Notes: generated from the sequence alone by a model not told the origin. Numbered from the stretch's first letter, positions 23,994-42,053 are shown. The stretch: DNA of 64,000 nt from Oasisia sp. SBJ-2009 (GCA_964017155.1 OZ024867.1:22633020-22697019), one strand, 5' to 3'. Numbers and translations: made by a program.

Positions 23994-24620
23994 ATCCCAG
24001 ACACGGAGGTCCTCAAGCGTGCAGGGCTGCAAAGCATTCATGCTCTACTGAAGAAAGCTCAACTTCAATGAGCTAGCCATGTTGTCATAATGAGCGATGA
24101 AATGTTACCAAAGTGCCTGCTCTGTGGAGAACTGCCAGAAGAACGTTATATCGACGAGGGGGGGCTACAGACTAATGTCTGCTCGCCACGCCATCTAGCG
24201 ACCACTGAACATTCAGTTCCTGAAGAAGGCCGCCGATGGTGGTCGAAACGAAGAATTAAGTCGAATTGCTAGTTGTGTAATTATGAAATTTGTTTCGAAC
24301 TGCCAACTTGATGAACATTTTCACGGTTATAAAGACTCCTTGAAATCCTCCCTAAAGGCCTTTGAAATCAACAACGAGTCTTGGGAAAGCCTAGCAGCTG
24401 AGCGAGGCACCTGGCGCAGCCTGGTCTGTAAGAGAGCTGAGTCTTATGAACAAACCAGGATATGCCAGTCGGAAGAATATAGACTGCTCCCCTAATCCAG
24501 CGCTGCGGAAACAGATTCTGTGATTATTACTGCTCTTCCATGTCCGAACTGCGACAGAACCTCCCGTGCACGAATCGGCCTTATCAGCCACACCCGAACA
24601 CATCTCCTATATGCGACAGA
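23994..24620 (+). pseudogene. Non-LTR retrotransposon 3' fragment with zinc-knuckle tail
   Basis: The first part reads DTEVLKRAGLQSIHALLKKA followed by the AGHVVxMSDE-type block. An unrelated insertion of about 160 bp follows, containing CCTGAAGAAGGCC and GGTCGAAACG. The rest resumes with LKSSLKAFEINNESWESLAA, then CPNCDRTSRARIGLISHTRT, the C2H2-like end of such elements. It is interrupted and frameshifted. Confidence 0.7.
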
Positions 24621-24822
24621 TCACTGATGCCATGGTCATCATCCCCGACGGATGGACGAACAACAATATATACTAAAAACCACATAATTACTCATTCTGC
24701 GAATATATGTTGCCGTACATTTAAATGCACGTTGGGTCTGTGAGATTGCCACAGCTCCTCGAGTTGTACCTAATGTGATTTACGTCTGCTTTGGCATCTG
24801 TAATCGTTTCTCATGCTTCGAC

Positions 24823-24974
24823 TCTCACAAAGATTTGCAATTGTACGCTCCGCACAAGCGCTATTGAAATGAGGACACGTGTGAAGTGTTCTTATAGGAA
24901 TGGCACACGCTAACTACGCCGTCAGAACTGTTGATGTTGACGTGGAACACAACTAAGTGTGTATCCACGCAATG
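24823..24974. repeat. Dispersed repeat, copy 2
   Basis: A copy of the repeat at 19529, lacking about 15 bp. It ends where the inverted-repeat element at 24978 begins, so that element may have inserted at its edge. Confidence 0.8.
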
Positions 24975-24977
24975 GCA

Positions 24978-25646
24978 GGGACCTGCAAACCTGCTAGGGG
25001 CGCATCGGTAGGTCAGTTGCAATTTGTGTTCACGAGGCTTTTCTACTCATGAGAGGAGGCCCAGGGAAACTCCTTTTAAGAACCTTTTTTTAAGAACCTC
25101 TTATTAATTGTTTGACGGAGAAACCACGTTTTTATATATTTATATATTTATTCATACCTACGTAGGTTTTGGAAATATTATCCTGCTCAAATATGCAGTT
25201 ATATTATATATTAGATTACTCCAAGAGGGCCGTCATTGCGTCAGCGCAATCCTGGAAAAAATGGGTGGTAAATTCAAAACAATTTAGCTACAATGCGCTA
25301 CATGCGATTTGTATGACATATTCAGCGTCATCTTATTAAATATACATTTAACTACTAGCTAAAGTTCAAAAACCTTTCTCAACGTGCTACGAAGATATAA
25401 TTATCCGATCATATCGCATATTCATAATCAAAGTCTAAATTACATAACTCACCTATATATTTTCTATTCATACATTGGCATTCTCTGTCATCTTGGGCCT
25501 CAGAAAAATGTGGTTTCACCGTCATACGATTAATACGAAGCTCTTAAAAGGAGTTTTACTGGGCCTCCCCCCATGATCAGAAAAGCCTAATGGACACAAA
25601 TTGCAACGGACCTACCAACGCGCCCCCAGCGGATTTGCAGGTCCCT
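24978..25646. mobile_element. Non-autonomous element with ~110-bp inverted repeats
   Basis: The left arm (AGGGACCTGCAAACCTGC, then GGGGCGC, GGTAGGTC, TTGCAATTTGTGTTCA, AGGCCCAGGGAAACTCC) is repeated inverted at 25540-25646. The interior is AT-rich and non-coding. A further copy of the terminal motif, CTGCAGGTCCCT, lies at about 26044-26055. Confidence 0.75.
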
Positions 25647-26519
25647 ATCATTGGCAATGATGGCCATCTTGGAGTAATCTAATATCTAATCTAACTGCAT
25701 TTTTAAATATGATAATATTTTCAAAACGCTATTTAGGTGTGAATAAATAGCTGAATATAATATAATCTTTCTAATGAGGTTAATATTTCAAAAGTATATG
25801 TTTATTTGAGCATCCTATCACTAAGTATTGGCATAGTGAGGTTTCCTATGCTAATCAATACGCCTCTTATAGTGACTGGTTCGCAGGCTGTGCAGTGATC
25901 ACAAATTCTTTATCATTTTCTGAAAGTTAAATGTGTCATAATTTGTGACTGCAGGATGACATTTAAATTCTGTAAACGGTATATTGTTACCTATTATACA
26001 TGCAATCGACATGCTCCATCGTAAACATGGTAAATCAAATTTCTGCAGGTCCCTGGCAACGCGGACCGCGTTATGATCAATATTACACAATTCCTAGGTG
26101 CAAATTTCAATATCAACAAAAAAACAGTTCGATCGTTAAACATGACTGACAAGCTGACTAATCGGTATTCACAACGTTGACGAAACACATCGTATTAAAG
26201 AAAAATTAATCTGCTAAGAGAGTGGAACTCTTTAACGAATATTAAACGAAAACGTCATGGATGTAAGTTTGTGTACACCAACAGATGTCGTTACCAAAAC
26301 AAAACTGCAGTAGAAGCTATCGCCGTAGCAACTACGGCCATTCATGAATATGTAAAAGACTAGATCACGCCACTGCTCAGAGTACGCAGGCCGTACGGGT
26401 AAGTAAACTGTAAACAACATCAGCCAGCGTGCATGTATGTTCGGACGAGAAACCACGAGATATAACACGTTACAAGAGCTGTGTGAAGACGAGTGCTCCA
26501 TGAATGGGCCCATGAATGC

Positions 26520-26914
<395 letters not shown>

Positions 26915-27066
26915 TACACATGCAAGCTTTCTAACAGCCACCAGTTTCTGCTGATGATGCATCGTCGATGAGACCAGAGCTCACAACCATCACAGAAGAT
27001 CCATGTTGGTTAGACTTCACTGGTTTTCCACAAGTCTTTCATGGACATGTATACGTGGATAGCTTC

Positions 27067-27342
27067 CTAGTAGAAATTCGAGTTTATTTTTTTTCCGTTT
27101 AATGTAAATCCCGGGTTGATTACGTTTCCATTTACACACAATGTTAATTCACCTTTGTTGCTTAGCAGTGGTCTCACAAAGGGGACAGAAATGCGACCGG
27201 TGAACGGTTTACGGTCAGCAACGTTTGCTACCGGTGCCGACGGTCCGACCGCAATCATCGGTAGAACTGCGAGCGCAACGAACCCGGTCGTTATGAATGG
27301 GTGACGCCATGGCCGGGACACATGTCGCTGTTGTTCATTCAT
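27067..27342 (-). other. Unassigned 91-codon open frame in GC-richer DNA
   Basis: The frame encodes a hydrophobic stretch (FVALAVLPMIAVGPSAP) and sits in an unusually CpG-rich patch at 27.1-27.5 kb. No family is recognised and there are no clear splice partners. It could be a CpG-rich regulatory island instead. Confidence 0.2.
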
Positions 27343-27587
27343 CCGTGACGCTACGCGAATTGTCCTGTGCGGGTTCGGTGAGTCAACATATCAATCGACA
27401 GGGATCAACAAGACACCGGCCAGCTTCGATACGCGTCGTCGCTCTCAGAATTTCACAATACGTGGCCGAATTGCTGGAGCGTAACGACAGCTATACCTTC
27501 CGCGAGCGATATGGTAAACGTTTGTAGTAAAATCATGTCTTCAGCGTGTGTCTTTAAAACCATATAAAACTGATGGTGTTATAGATG

Positions 27588-27589
<2 letters not shown>

Positions 27590-27672
<83 letters not shown>
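27590..27672. repeat. (TA)n microsatellite
   Basis: About 83 bp of pure TA. Confidence 0.98.
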
Positions 27673-27676
<4 letters not shown>

Positions 27677-27699
27677 TAAAATGTCGTTGTCAAACTTCT

Positions 27700-29029
27700 G
27701 AATACCACACTCGGTGACGAAGCAGATTTGGGGGCCAACCTAGGATAATTGTAGTGAACCCGGCCATGTGATATCTGGGTGCACACAAGACCGCCTTAGT
27801 TGCGATCGCAGGTGCCTCATTGATAGCGTCGATCAGGTGCAAAGAGCTCGGTCGGTCATGCAGACGGCCTCTTTATTAATTTATACCCGCCGTCGTATTG
27901 TGGGGTAGTTTGCATGGTGACTCATGTGTGACTGGTCATTGTTCATCCTGGACAGAGACTAATCTCACTAATTAACACTCAAATCGGGCATTGACGGTCA
28001 CCGACAATCTCCTCATGTCGGCCATAGCCGGCCAGCGAATACATCTCAGCGTTTGAATTCGATTTACGTGGTTGCATCTAGTTATTAAGATATGCAATAA
28101 ATGCGACACATATCTAGACATATAACATTAAATTATGACTATTTTGGATACTTCAGTTCTCAAACATATTTACCGCGTTTTCGAAATTTAACAGCAATAG
28201 TTTTTGTTTTTGGACATTTAAAAATGTCCTCCAGCCAGAAGTTGGCCACGTGTACAGCTAAAATGTGTAATATATTGTAACATGTTTTATACCAGTGAGT
28301 AGATAATTTAATGTTCTTTTAAATAAACTCAACTTGTACAGTAGAAATCCAAGCATAAAAAAATTACACCGTAACAAAGTATTTATTTTACCAAAAGTTT
28401 CAAAATGTCATAGTGTCAACCATGAAATATTCAACATATTCTATACTTATAACAACAGTTTTGACATCCATGTGAAGGTACTTTTTATTATCTACGACAT
28501 GCATACTATATGAAATTGCGAGAATTGACTAATAAAGGCGCTAGAGCAAAGACAATGGCGCAAGCAATATTTTTAAACATATAGGACAAATATTTGAGGA
28601 GCCACAGGCTTCAAGTTAAAATCGGCTGAGTGCCAATGGGTTATAACCCGACATATCGTCACTGTTGTTTGGTGACGGAGCAACCGCTTAGGCCACTCAG
28701 ACACATCACACAGGAATATGACACGTATTGGACCAACTGTTTTCTGCTTCCTTAAATGTAGTGTGAAGGAGGAAAATGGCGAGGGAATGGGAGAACATGA
28801 GGGGTGTAGGAAAGGAGAATGATTGGATAGGGACGGCATGGAAAGAAACGAACGGGGTGGTGGAGACTGAAAGTAAGGGTTGAGTTGGAGATCGGGGGGG
28901 GGGGGGGGTAGCAGAAATTTGTTAAGAAGGAAGTGAGAAGAGAGCGAAGGTTGGAAGAAGAAGGGAAACTATCGAGAGGGTGTGGGTGGAGCCGATTTAA
29001 ATACAAATACACCTGAGGGGATAAAATAC
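27700..29029. other. Intergenic, polypurine segment at 28760-28910
   Basis: The plus strand is purine-rich and ends in a run of G (about 28896-28908). No gene is seen. Confidence 0.5.
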
Positions 29030-29072
29030 AAATACAATTGCAAATGCTTGAAAAGCATTTGCAATTGTATTT
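29030..29072. repeat. Perfect 20-bp-stem palindrome with 3-nt loop
   Basis: The left arm is 29030-29049, the loop GAA and the right arm 29053-29072, with all 20 pairs matched. Similar ATTTGCAAT-like words surround it, suggesting the centre of a fold-back element. Confidence 0.9.
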
Positions 29073-29747
29073 GCCAAATTATATAAATACAAATATATTG
29101 GAAAGTATTGCAAATACTTTTTTCAAATACTTTTCATCTTCGATCATGATGTATTAATACAATTACTATACAGGTAAAATTAAATCAAATCATATATAGA
29201 TACATCGATGTTTTTGGCATAATTACGTAGTAGTTTGCTCTTGCGACGACAGGCAGACCAGTGCTGGGGAGTATTGTTTATTGCTAACTACATCACAGTG
29301 ACAACTGACTCAGAAACCTCTATAGGACCCCATAGAGGTAAAGGCCATATAATAATTATGTTGTTTGCTAAGTTACGTCAGAGGACAATAATAAAATGCC
29401 TATGTTGCCCTCAGAAGATACAATTCTAATAACCGCTAGGATCTTTTGAGGAAGTGTAACAGCTCAACTTGAGAGATAGCTTGGAGACCAGCTAGAATAG
29501 CCCAGCGCCTGCTTGGGGCTTGACCAAAAGAACAAAGGAAATATTGACATATCCCTGCTAAAAATGTACTATGTTTTACTACAATAAATTTACTGTGGTT
29601 TACTAAAATAAAATTAACTGTTGTAAACTACAGTGTTTTTGCGGAATATTTACTACGCTTTACCATAGTATATACTATGGTTTACTAAAATAAATACTGA
29701 CGAGAAACTATTTATTTTTGGTTCGGCCTCAACGGAGACGCGGTAAA

Positions 29748-29815
29748 GGTCACGTGACGGTCTTGCAAATTGCAATGTCAACATGGCGGAATATTTCGAA
29801 GCCGAAGGGTAAGTA
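29748..29815 (+). other. Candidate orphan first exon (MAEYFEAEG) with E-box
   Basis: AACATGGCGGAATATTTC starts a 26-nt open stretch (29783-29808) that meets GTAAGT, a good 5' splice site. The ATGGCGG context resembles YY1-type promoters. GTCACGTGAC, a palindromic E-box/CLEAR-like site, lies 30 bp upstream. No downstream plus-strand exon was found. It could be the start of a gene with distant exons, or a promoter relic. Confidence 0.35.
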
Positions 29816-30179
29816 GGATTTGTAAAACATATAAAATAGAAAATATAATTGTCTGTTCGCTTTGTAAACGTGCAAAGCACTTAAACATATTTTGCCAGTT
29901 CAGCATGTATGCAAATTAGCATGTGAAAGTGGCAATAAAGTATCCCATGAAGTGAAATAAAGGTTTTCCTATATTATCGCTAACTTGTCTAATTCGAATC
30001 TTCTTCTATTGATCAACCAACATCAATGTTATGATGATTATGTTGATTTGTGGAATTTGAAGTAGGTACTTCGGAAATGTAGTGAAAGGGTGTGTGGCAT
30101 AGTAGAGGAGGGGAGTAGATATAAGAAACAAAAGGGGAGGTCATGTCAAGGTTACAGCAATATTAAAGGTGGGCAGCAA

Positions 30180-30790
30180 GCCTGGACTTAGCCTCGGTTA
30201 CCCAGACTCCGTGAGGTGGCAGCACTTTTAAGCCCCCTCAACTACGCCTGGGACAGTATATATGCTTAAGTTTCTACATCCGGGCAGCCTTACCCCAGAA
30301 TAGGGTAGAGACGCTGATTGGCTCTCAGGCCAACTATGAAATAAAAATTTAAATAACGATATAGTTTTACAAGATAATAATATCATTTGAAAAGTATTCA
30401 CCATTGAACTTATATTAACACAACAGTAAGTAAAAATTCAAATTTACCGTTGTTTATAAAATAAGAATTACGGCAGGATTAACCAGTATCCGTGAGGTGG
30501 CAGCATTGTCTAGTCCGACACGGATAGCATACCAATTAAATAAGGAAACCTTTTGATCAAATAATGCTGTATTCTAAAAACTATTAAAAATTAAACTTAT
30601 ATTAACCCAAAATAAATAGAAATACAAATTTGCAGTTGTTTATAAAAAAAATATTACGGCAGTGTCCGTGAGGTGGCAGCATTTTATAGATCACGCGGAT
30701 ACCAAACAAAAGCCGGCAAATGTCACCAGACTGTCTTCTCGGCGTAGTTCCGCAGCCGACCGACAGTCGGTTAAGCGAGACTAGCCTGGA
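30180..30790 (+). repeat. Dispersed repeat with internal ~180-bp tandem units
   Basis: Three internal units each carry CCGTGAGGTGGCAGCA (at about 30208, 30486 and 30664) within a conserved AT-rich frame. The right part contains TCTCGGCGTAGTTCCGCAGC and CGACAGTCGGTTAAGCGAGA. A reverse-oriented copy lies at 59108-60305, where it is interrupted by a TTAA element. Confidence 0.8.
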
Positions 30791-31041
30791 CTTGAAACAG
30801 CCCAGGGACTCACGTGGCTGCCACGATTTCCTGGGCCTAGGGCGGGCTGCATATGCCTTCTTTGCAATGGGATACATTATTTCTAAGGTGCATGTTGTTT
30901 CAGATTTATATAGGTGATTTTACAAATGAGACACATTTTATCCAAAATATATACATCTACATGAGATAGAAAAAAACAGATATCAAGACAGAAAATTCAA
31001 ACTTTGTATGTAGGTTGCCCTGAAACTTACACATGCTTTAA

Positions 31042-31423
31042 AGGGGCACTATATGGGATTGAACCTTCCACGCGAAACGGCAAAATTTGGCCGACCCGCG
31101 AGAGGCAGCACCGTCAGTACCTAAAAATATCTTGTTGACGTTAACAATGTTGCGCAGCCAAGCGGTGGACAAAACTGCGACAACTGACAAGACAAGCGTC
31201 CCGCGTGATAATTGTTGTTGCTATTTTTTAACTCATGGCTTTTAAAAGTTATCCTGAACAGTGCAGTTGTGGAAACATCTGTAATAGATTGGAAAAGAGT
31301 GGCGAGTGTCGTGTTTGATTCAAATTCAACAAGATATTTTTAGGTACTGACGGTGCTGCCTCCTCGTGGGTCGGCCAAATTTTGCTGTTTCGCGTGGACG
31401 GTTCAATCCCATATAGTGCCCCT
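31042..31423. mobile_element. Foldback-like miniature element with ~90-bp inverted repeats
   Basis: Both arms read inward from AGGGGCACTATATGGGATTG and stay nearly identical for about 90 bp, ending in CCTAAAAATATCTT. The flank is TTAA on the left and TGAA on the right, a one-base difference from a TTAA duplication. No coding capacity is seen. Confidence 0.85.
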
Positions 31424-31879
31424 TGAAGCAGCTAAAACCTGCATCTAACTAACATTTTTGGAAGTATAAAGTCAGCGGAATTAATAGTAACTGGTGAGTT
31501 TGGTTACTGTAAAATTGTCTATACTGCTTGAGTAATTACATTGGTCATGTGACTGTCTGTGGTCACGACTGTGCTGGCAATGCGAGCAGGATTGGTCATA
31601 TTGCCTATAGAAAAAGACAAATGTTCTGTTTTACTTCAGCATGACTGCAGCCCTATGATTATAGATATATATATATTATAGTCTTCAATGCTATATCCAC
31701 ACACCTTGACCGTTTGACTCCACCAGGAGTGTTGGCCAGTATACCGACAAGACAAGACACAGAATATCATACAGCTTTAACATACTATGTATCACATTTT
31801 TGGGCATCTGATTTCAACTGTCTGGTTTACTTTCAGAAAACGAACGTAACAAGCGGTGAAGAAAGAAAAGTATGGCGTC

Positions 31880-32260
31880 TAGTGCAGAATTTGTCAATGA
31901 TTTAAGTTGCATGGGACAATAACCAGACATCAGAACAGCGTCAACACAAACTCCAACACATCTACAGGTGAACATATCATAGATGACATTACACTGGGCG
32001 ACACTGCAGAAGTTGATGTCACCACTCTGGTTACATGGCTGTTGTATTCTGGAATCAGGATTCTGCAGCAAAACTCGACGCAGTGTTCATTGGCAAGAGG
32101 CAGTAGTGTGGGATCACAGCTTATCACTATCAGAGATAGAGAATGTGTCGATGATTTACATGATATGAGAAATGAGGTGGCACACATCCATTCGGCTACC
32201 GCACCCAAATTTGGCGACACTGGAAGACATCTATGTCGAGCTGCACAGTGAACCTGCTGT
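31880..32260 (+). pseudogene. HEPN-like domain relic
   Basis: After MASSAEFVNDLSCMGQ and a stop, a nearby frame reads VDVTTLVTWLLYSGIRIL, then RDRECVDDLHDMRNEVAHIH, and ends soon after. RNEVAH followed by IH fits the R-x4-H signature of HEPN folds in DZIP3-like invertebrate proteins. The final helix is out of frame (LATLEDIYVEL). This is a motif-based call without a search. Confidence 0.4.
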
Positions 32261-32690
32261 GATGAGTCATGTCCCAAGACCTTGTGGTCAGATTGGTAGC
32301 CTATATTACTATCAATACACTGGAGACCTGACACACCACTTGTAACAGTTCTGGTGATGTCGCGACCAGGTCGTATCACAAGGTGTTGCACTTGTGACAA
32401 AAAGACTACCGAGTAGTTTTTAAAATTCAGTGATAAAGGCTAAACTGACAGGAGTCAGTAAATGACTACACCGACTGAAACGTTGACGTTAAGACTTGCT
32501 GCATTCAGGTCAGAGTGTCCTGTTGTAAGGAAATGAACAATGCAAAGACAATTGAGAATTGCCTGAAGTACAGCAGAAGTTGTTTGTTGCTAACATCGTA
32601 AGCTGAGTCTAACATCACCAAGTGGACAAAACGGTGAAGATGATCATAAAGCTTAACAAATGTGTTCGTTACATTCAGTTGGGGAATGTG

Positions 32691-33297
32691 ACTACGAGAT
32701 GTGATGTAGTCGGTCTCAACTGCTGTTGTATTGTTGTACTCGTTCCAACATCTCACACTACAAGAATTTCTGATGGCTGTACAAATGCTGAATGGTGTCA
32801 ATCAAAATGGACAATAACTATGGTGATGAAAGTAGTTGACACAATGCAACTGACCCTACTTTCAAACTACTGAATGGTGTCAATCAAAGTGGATAGTACT
32901 TAACAAAGATGTCAGTCAATGTGGATAGTAACAATGGTGTCAATCAAAGTGTATAGTAAAAATGGTGTCAGTCAATGTGGAAAGTAACAATGGTGTCAAT
33001 CAAGGTGGATAGTAACAATGGTGTCAATCAAAGTGGATAGTAACAATGGTGTCAATCAAAGTGGATAGTAACAATGGTGTCCAGAGCTTCTGGGAGACAG
33101 CCTGAGGTAATGCTCGTATGACTATGAGATGTGATGTAGTCGGTCTCAACTGCTGTTGTATTGTTGTACTCGTTCCAACATCTCACACTACAAGAATTTC
33201 TGATGGCTGTACCAATGCTGAATGGTGTCAATCAAAATGGACAATAACTATGGTGATGAAAGTAGTTGACACAATGCAACTGACCCTACTTTCAACC
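32691..33297. repeat. 177-bp direct duplication flanking a ~27-bp minisatellite
   Basis: 32691-32867 and 33121-33297 are near-identical and 430 bp apart. Between them, at 32875-33080, lie about eight units of GTGTCAATCAAAGTGGATAG followed by TAACAAT. The minisatellite seed (GGTGTCAATCAAAATGGACA followed by ATAAC) is inside the duplicated segment. Confidence 0.9.
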
Positions 33298-33589
33298 TAC
33301 ATACATTGGCACTCTTGTTGTGCATTTGAAATAAATATTTCACACATCAGTTCATGATCTTATGAATTTTAAATACAATCACATTGTTAGGAAGGTGAAA
33401 TCACATTGATTTGTTAAGGATTAATGTATGCCATAAATATGAAATTTTTCAAATATTATCGTAGATCAAGCGTATATTTAAGCCCCTCCCTGTTGCCCAA
33501 AGGGAATATACAGAAAGAGTCAACAACAGAAAACACGACCAAACAATGTCTTCATGTTGTGCATTGCATTTATATACATCCAAGGCGGA

Positions 33590-34082
33590 CGTTTACGTAA
33601 CTATCACATTACACAGATAATATTTACGTAACTGTCACAATACACAGATGATGTTTACGTAACTATCACAATACACATATGATGGTTACATAACTATCAC
33701 AATACACAGACAATGTTTACGTAACATCACAATACACAGATAATGTTTACATAACTATCACAATACACAGATAATGTTTACGTAACTATCACAATACACA
33801 GATGATGTTTATATAACTATCACAATACACAGACGATGTTTACGTAACTATCACAATACACAGATGACGTTTACGTAACTATCACAATACACAGATGACG
33901 TTTACGTAACTATCACAATACACAGATGACGTTTACGTAACTATCACAATACACAGATGATGTTTACATAACTATCACAATACGCATAGATGATGTTTAC
34001 ATAACTATCACAATACGCATAGATGATGTTTACATAACTATCACAATACGCATATATGATGTTTACGTAACTATCACAATAC
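33590..34082. repeat. 31-bp minisatellite
   Basis: About 15 units of GATGATGTTTACGTAACTAT followed by CACAATACACA lie about 530 bp beyond the nitrobindin stop. Late units carry an inserted GC (ATACGCATA), so sub-blocks were copied together. Confidence 0.95.
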
Positions 34083-34614
34083 AATAGTTTCACACTAGAC
34101 GTAACATTTTAATAATCAGTTATAAGATGTACACAAGTTCTACGGTACTGATTGAACAATTGATGAAATATTGGCTGATTAATAAAATATCCACACAAAC
34201 TTTGACCTTTCAGAATTTATTTGAAAATCTAAATTATGATTTGCCGACTAAATAAGATATGCCATACATGTCTGTTTTATAACATTATATCACTAGTGAA
34301 AATTAATAGAAATATAACACCTCAAATATATTCAAGTTTTTCACAATTTCTGTCAGTTAATATTTGAAAACAAGAGATTATATTAAGTATATAATAGTTA
34401 CAACAAAACACACAGAAAATTGGGACATTTGTATCATTAAGAAATCCCAAGCTCTGTGTTAGTGAAAAAGTACCCTGCATGGTTTGATAGAAATATCTAT
34501 CAATTACCCTGTTGTGCAATACTTCTTGAATATCAAACACAGTGTCTTAGACGAAGACAGACAAACAACACCAGTTTAGCCCTAGTAAGTCTACATTGTC
34601 ACACATTGTTGTCA

Positions 34615-40180
<5,566 letters not shown>

Positions 40181-40555
40181 CTGAAAGGAAGAAATATCTA
40201 CCAATGACAAAACCTGAAATTAAAGGACAAAAAATGCAACGTAGCAAAGTAGCAATTTCCACATATACTCAATTTTTTAACGTCAGCGGTTTACTCAGAA
40301 TGTGACTTTAAAGTGTAAAATTCTAACGAAATCCACGATGGTCTAGACTCCGCCATAGGTGAAGGGTTAACTTGGCTTGGCCATTCAGCGCGCGGCATTC
40401 TATGTCTCTGCTGAAGGTGGTCAGCTTCCTGCGACGTTGTTAAAGGTCAACAACTTCGAGTCTTCGACAGTTCGTTCAGTTGGCGTGACATCTAGCAGCT
40501 GCTTATAGACATGTATCTAAATATGTGGTTAAATCTATGGTAAACTTTAGTAATT

Positions 40556-40720
40556 ATGCCTTACTGTTCGGCATACGGTTGCAATAATAGTTGAAACAAC
40601 CGGTAATATTGAAGCAATGGATTCACATTTGCGGGCGTACTGTTTGGAATTCCTCCAGTCCAAGTACAATTCACTTTGCTCGGTCCATTTTGAGGAGAAA
40701 TGCTTTGAATTAGACATGTA
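40556..40720 (+). pseudogene. THAP zinc-finger domain relic
   Basis: The plus strand starts with MPYCSAYGCNNS and then a stop. After about 65 bp with further stops it resumes, in a different frame, with KYNSLCSVHFEEKCFELDM and a stop. These are the first Cys pair and the SxLCSxHFxxxCF end of a THAP domain, with the middle (Trp, HRFP) lost or scrambled. THAP domains occur in transposases and in host factors such as THAP4. The relic lies just upstream of nitrobindin and ATG4, in the opposite orientation to nitrobindin. Confidence 0.7.
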
Positions 40721-42053
40721 GACATGTATCATCAGTTGATGGGATGATTTCATCGATAACAATAATAGACAACTTTATATTTACCGTCATCAGCATGTTA
40801 CGCGCGTTGCCGAGTTGCAGCCATTTCATGAAAACAGCCAAACCCCCATGCATGCAGGGAATCGACGTGGAGAGCGCCTCGATCACCGTCGTGACGTCAT
40901 TCTTCGTCTAAGATGGAGTTGCGCATAGTATTTGGATGGCTGGGTGTTAAAAAATATTTTTCTGGTAAACCGCTGGCGTTACAAATAAAATTGAGTAAAT
41001 GTGGAAATTGTTACTTTATATTAACTCTATTAGGTGTATGCCACGAAACCGTTGCATTTTTGTTCTTTAAAGACATTTAACAATTTAGCTACCTTTCATA
41101 AGTCTAGAAACATATTTGTTCAAAATTGCATTTCTACCATACATGTTTGGGGTTCCATGATGCTCCAACTAATATACCCTGTCCCTGCTTATGATTACAC
41201 CCAATGACTTTGTTTGATGTGTCTTTGTGCTTGAAATTTCAAGGATACAGGTGCTATAGACGTGTTATAAATTTTAATTACTTAATAATAATATCCTCTA
41301 AGAACAAATTCAGTGGCATGACAAAACCAAGGGGTTAAGCAGTCTCACAATCGTAAACAAATTGGATGAGTTGTTAACAGATGTCTTAATAACTATATAC
41401 ATGTATAAGGACTTCATTTTATATCATGCATGTACATGTATATATACTGCAATCAGCACAAATTAAATCTTGGATGGACTGAGTCCGAAATACATCACGA
41501 CTCTGTGTGTCCCAGACCATGACACTGGAATATAGAGGGGGGTACTTTCAACATCTGAACACTCCTTGAGGCTCTCAAAAACCCTCAATTTGGAACAAGG
41601 TACCCTTTTTGAAGTTCACCCAAAACACTGCCTTCGGGCTCTCTAAACAAGTCATCAAATTGCACCAAAAATATAAAGGGACCCATCCGATTTTCAACCC
41701 CACCTAAACATTACAGCACAAAATGTACACCCCTTATATTTTATGGCTTAATTATATCGGGGATGGGGGGGGGGGGGGTAATCGGATTGCATGGTCCCTT
41801 GATCTGTATTATCCCCTCAGAGCTCTAATATTGGGTGAATCGGCCCAATGTCCCCTGGTTCCAGCAGGCCGGCATGCGCATTAGGGCTGAAGCTTGACTA
41901 GACAGGGGTTCGGCTCAGGGCTAGCCTAACCCTATACCCTAGTACCCTACCCGACAGTATACTCACTCATGCTTGCTATTTTCCTTGTCAGGAGAAGAGC
42001 AGCTGTTTTCAAAATACTTGTCTGAAAAGGAAATGCAGGCGATACACACACAC

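Noticed and set aside
33590..34082. Regularly spaced repeats resembling a CRISPR array
   Set aside because: Units are head-to-tail without unique spacers, and the DNA is eukaryotic.
40181..40262. Upstream extension of the first nitrobindin exon to an ATG at 40262
   Set aside because: The TTTCCTTTCAG acceptor at 40181 is strong and the extension would add an unusual hydrophobic leader. I treat it as intron read-through, though RNA could reverse this.
40740..40860. Candidate first nitrobindin exon on the minus strand (ATG near 40850, GTAAAT donor near 40786)
   Set aside because: All its ATGs reach the donor in phase 0, while the next exon needs phase 1.
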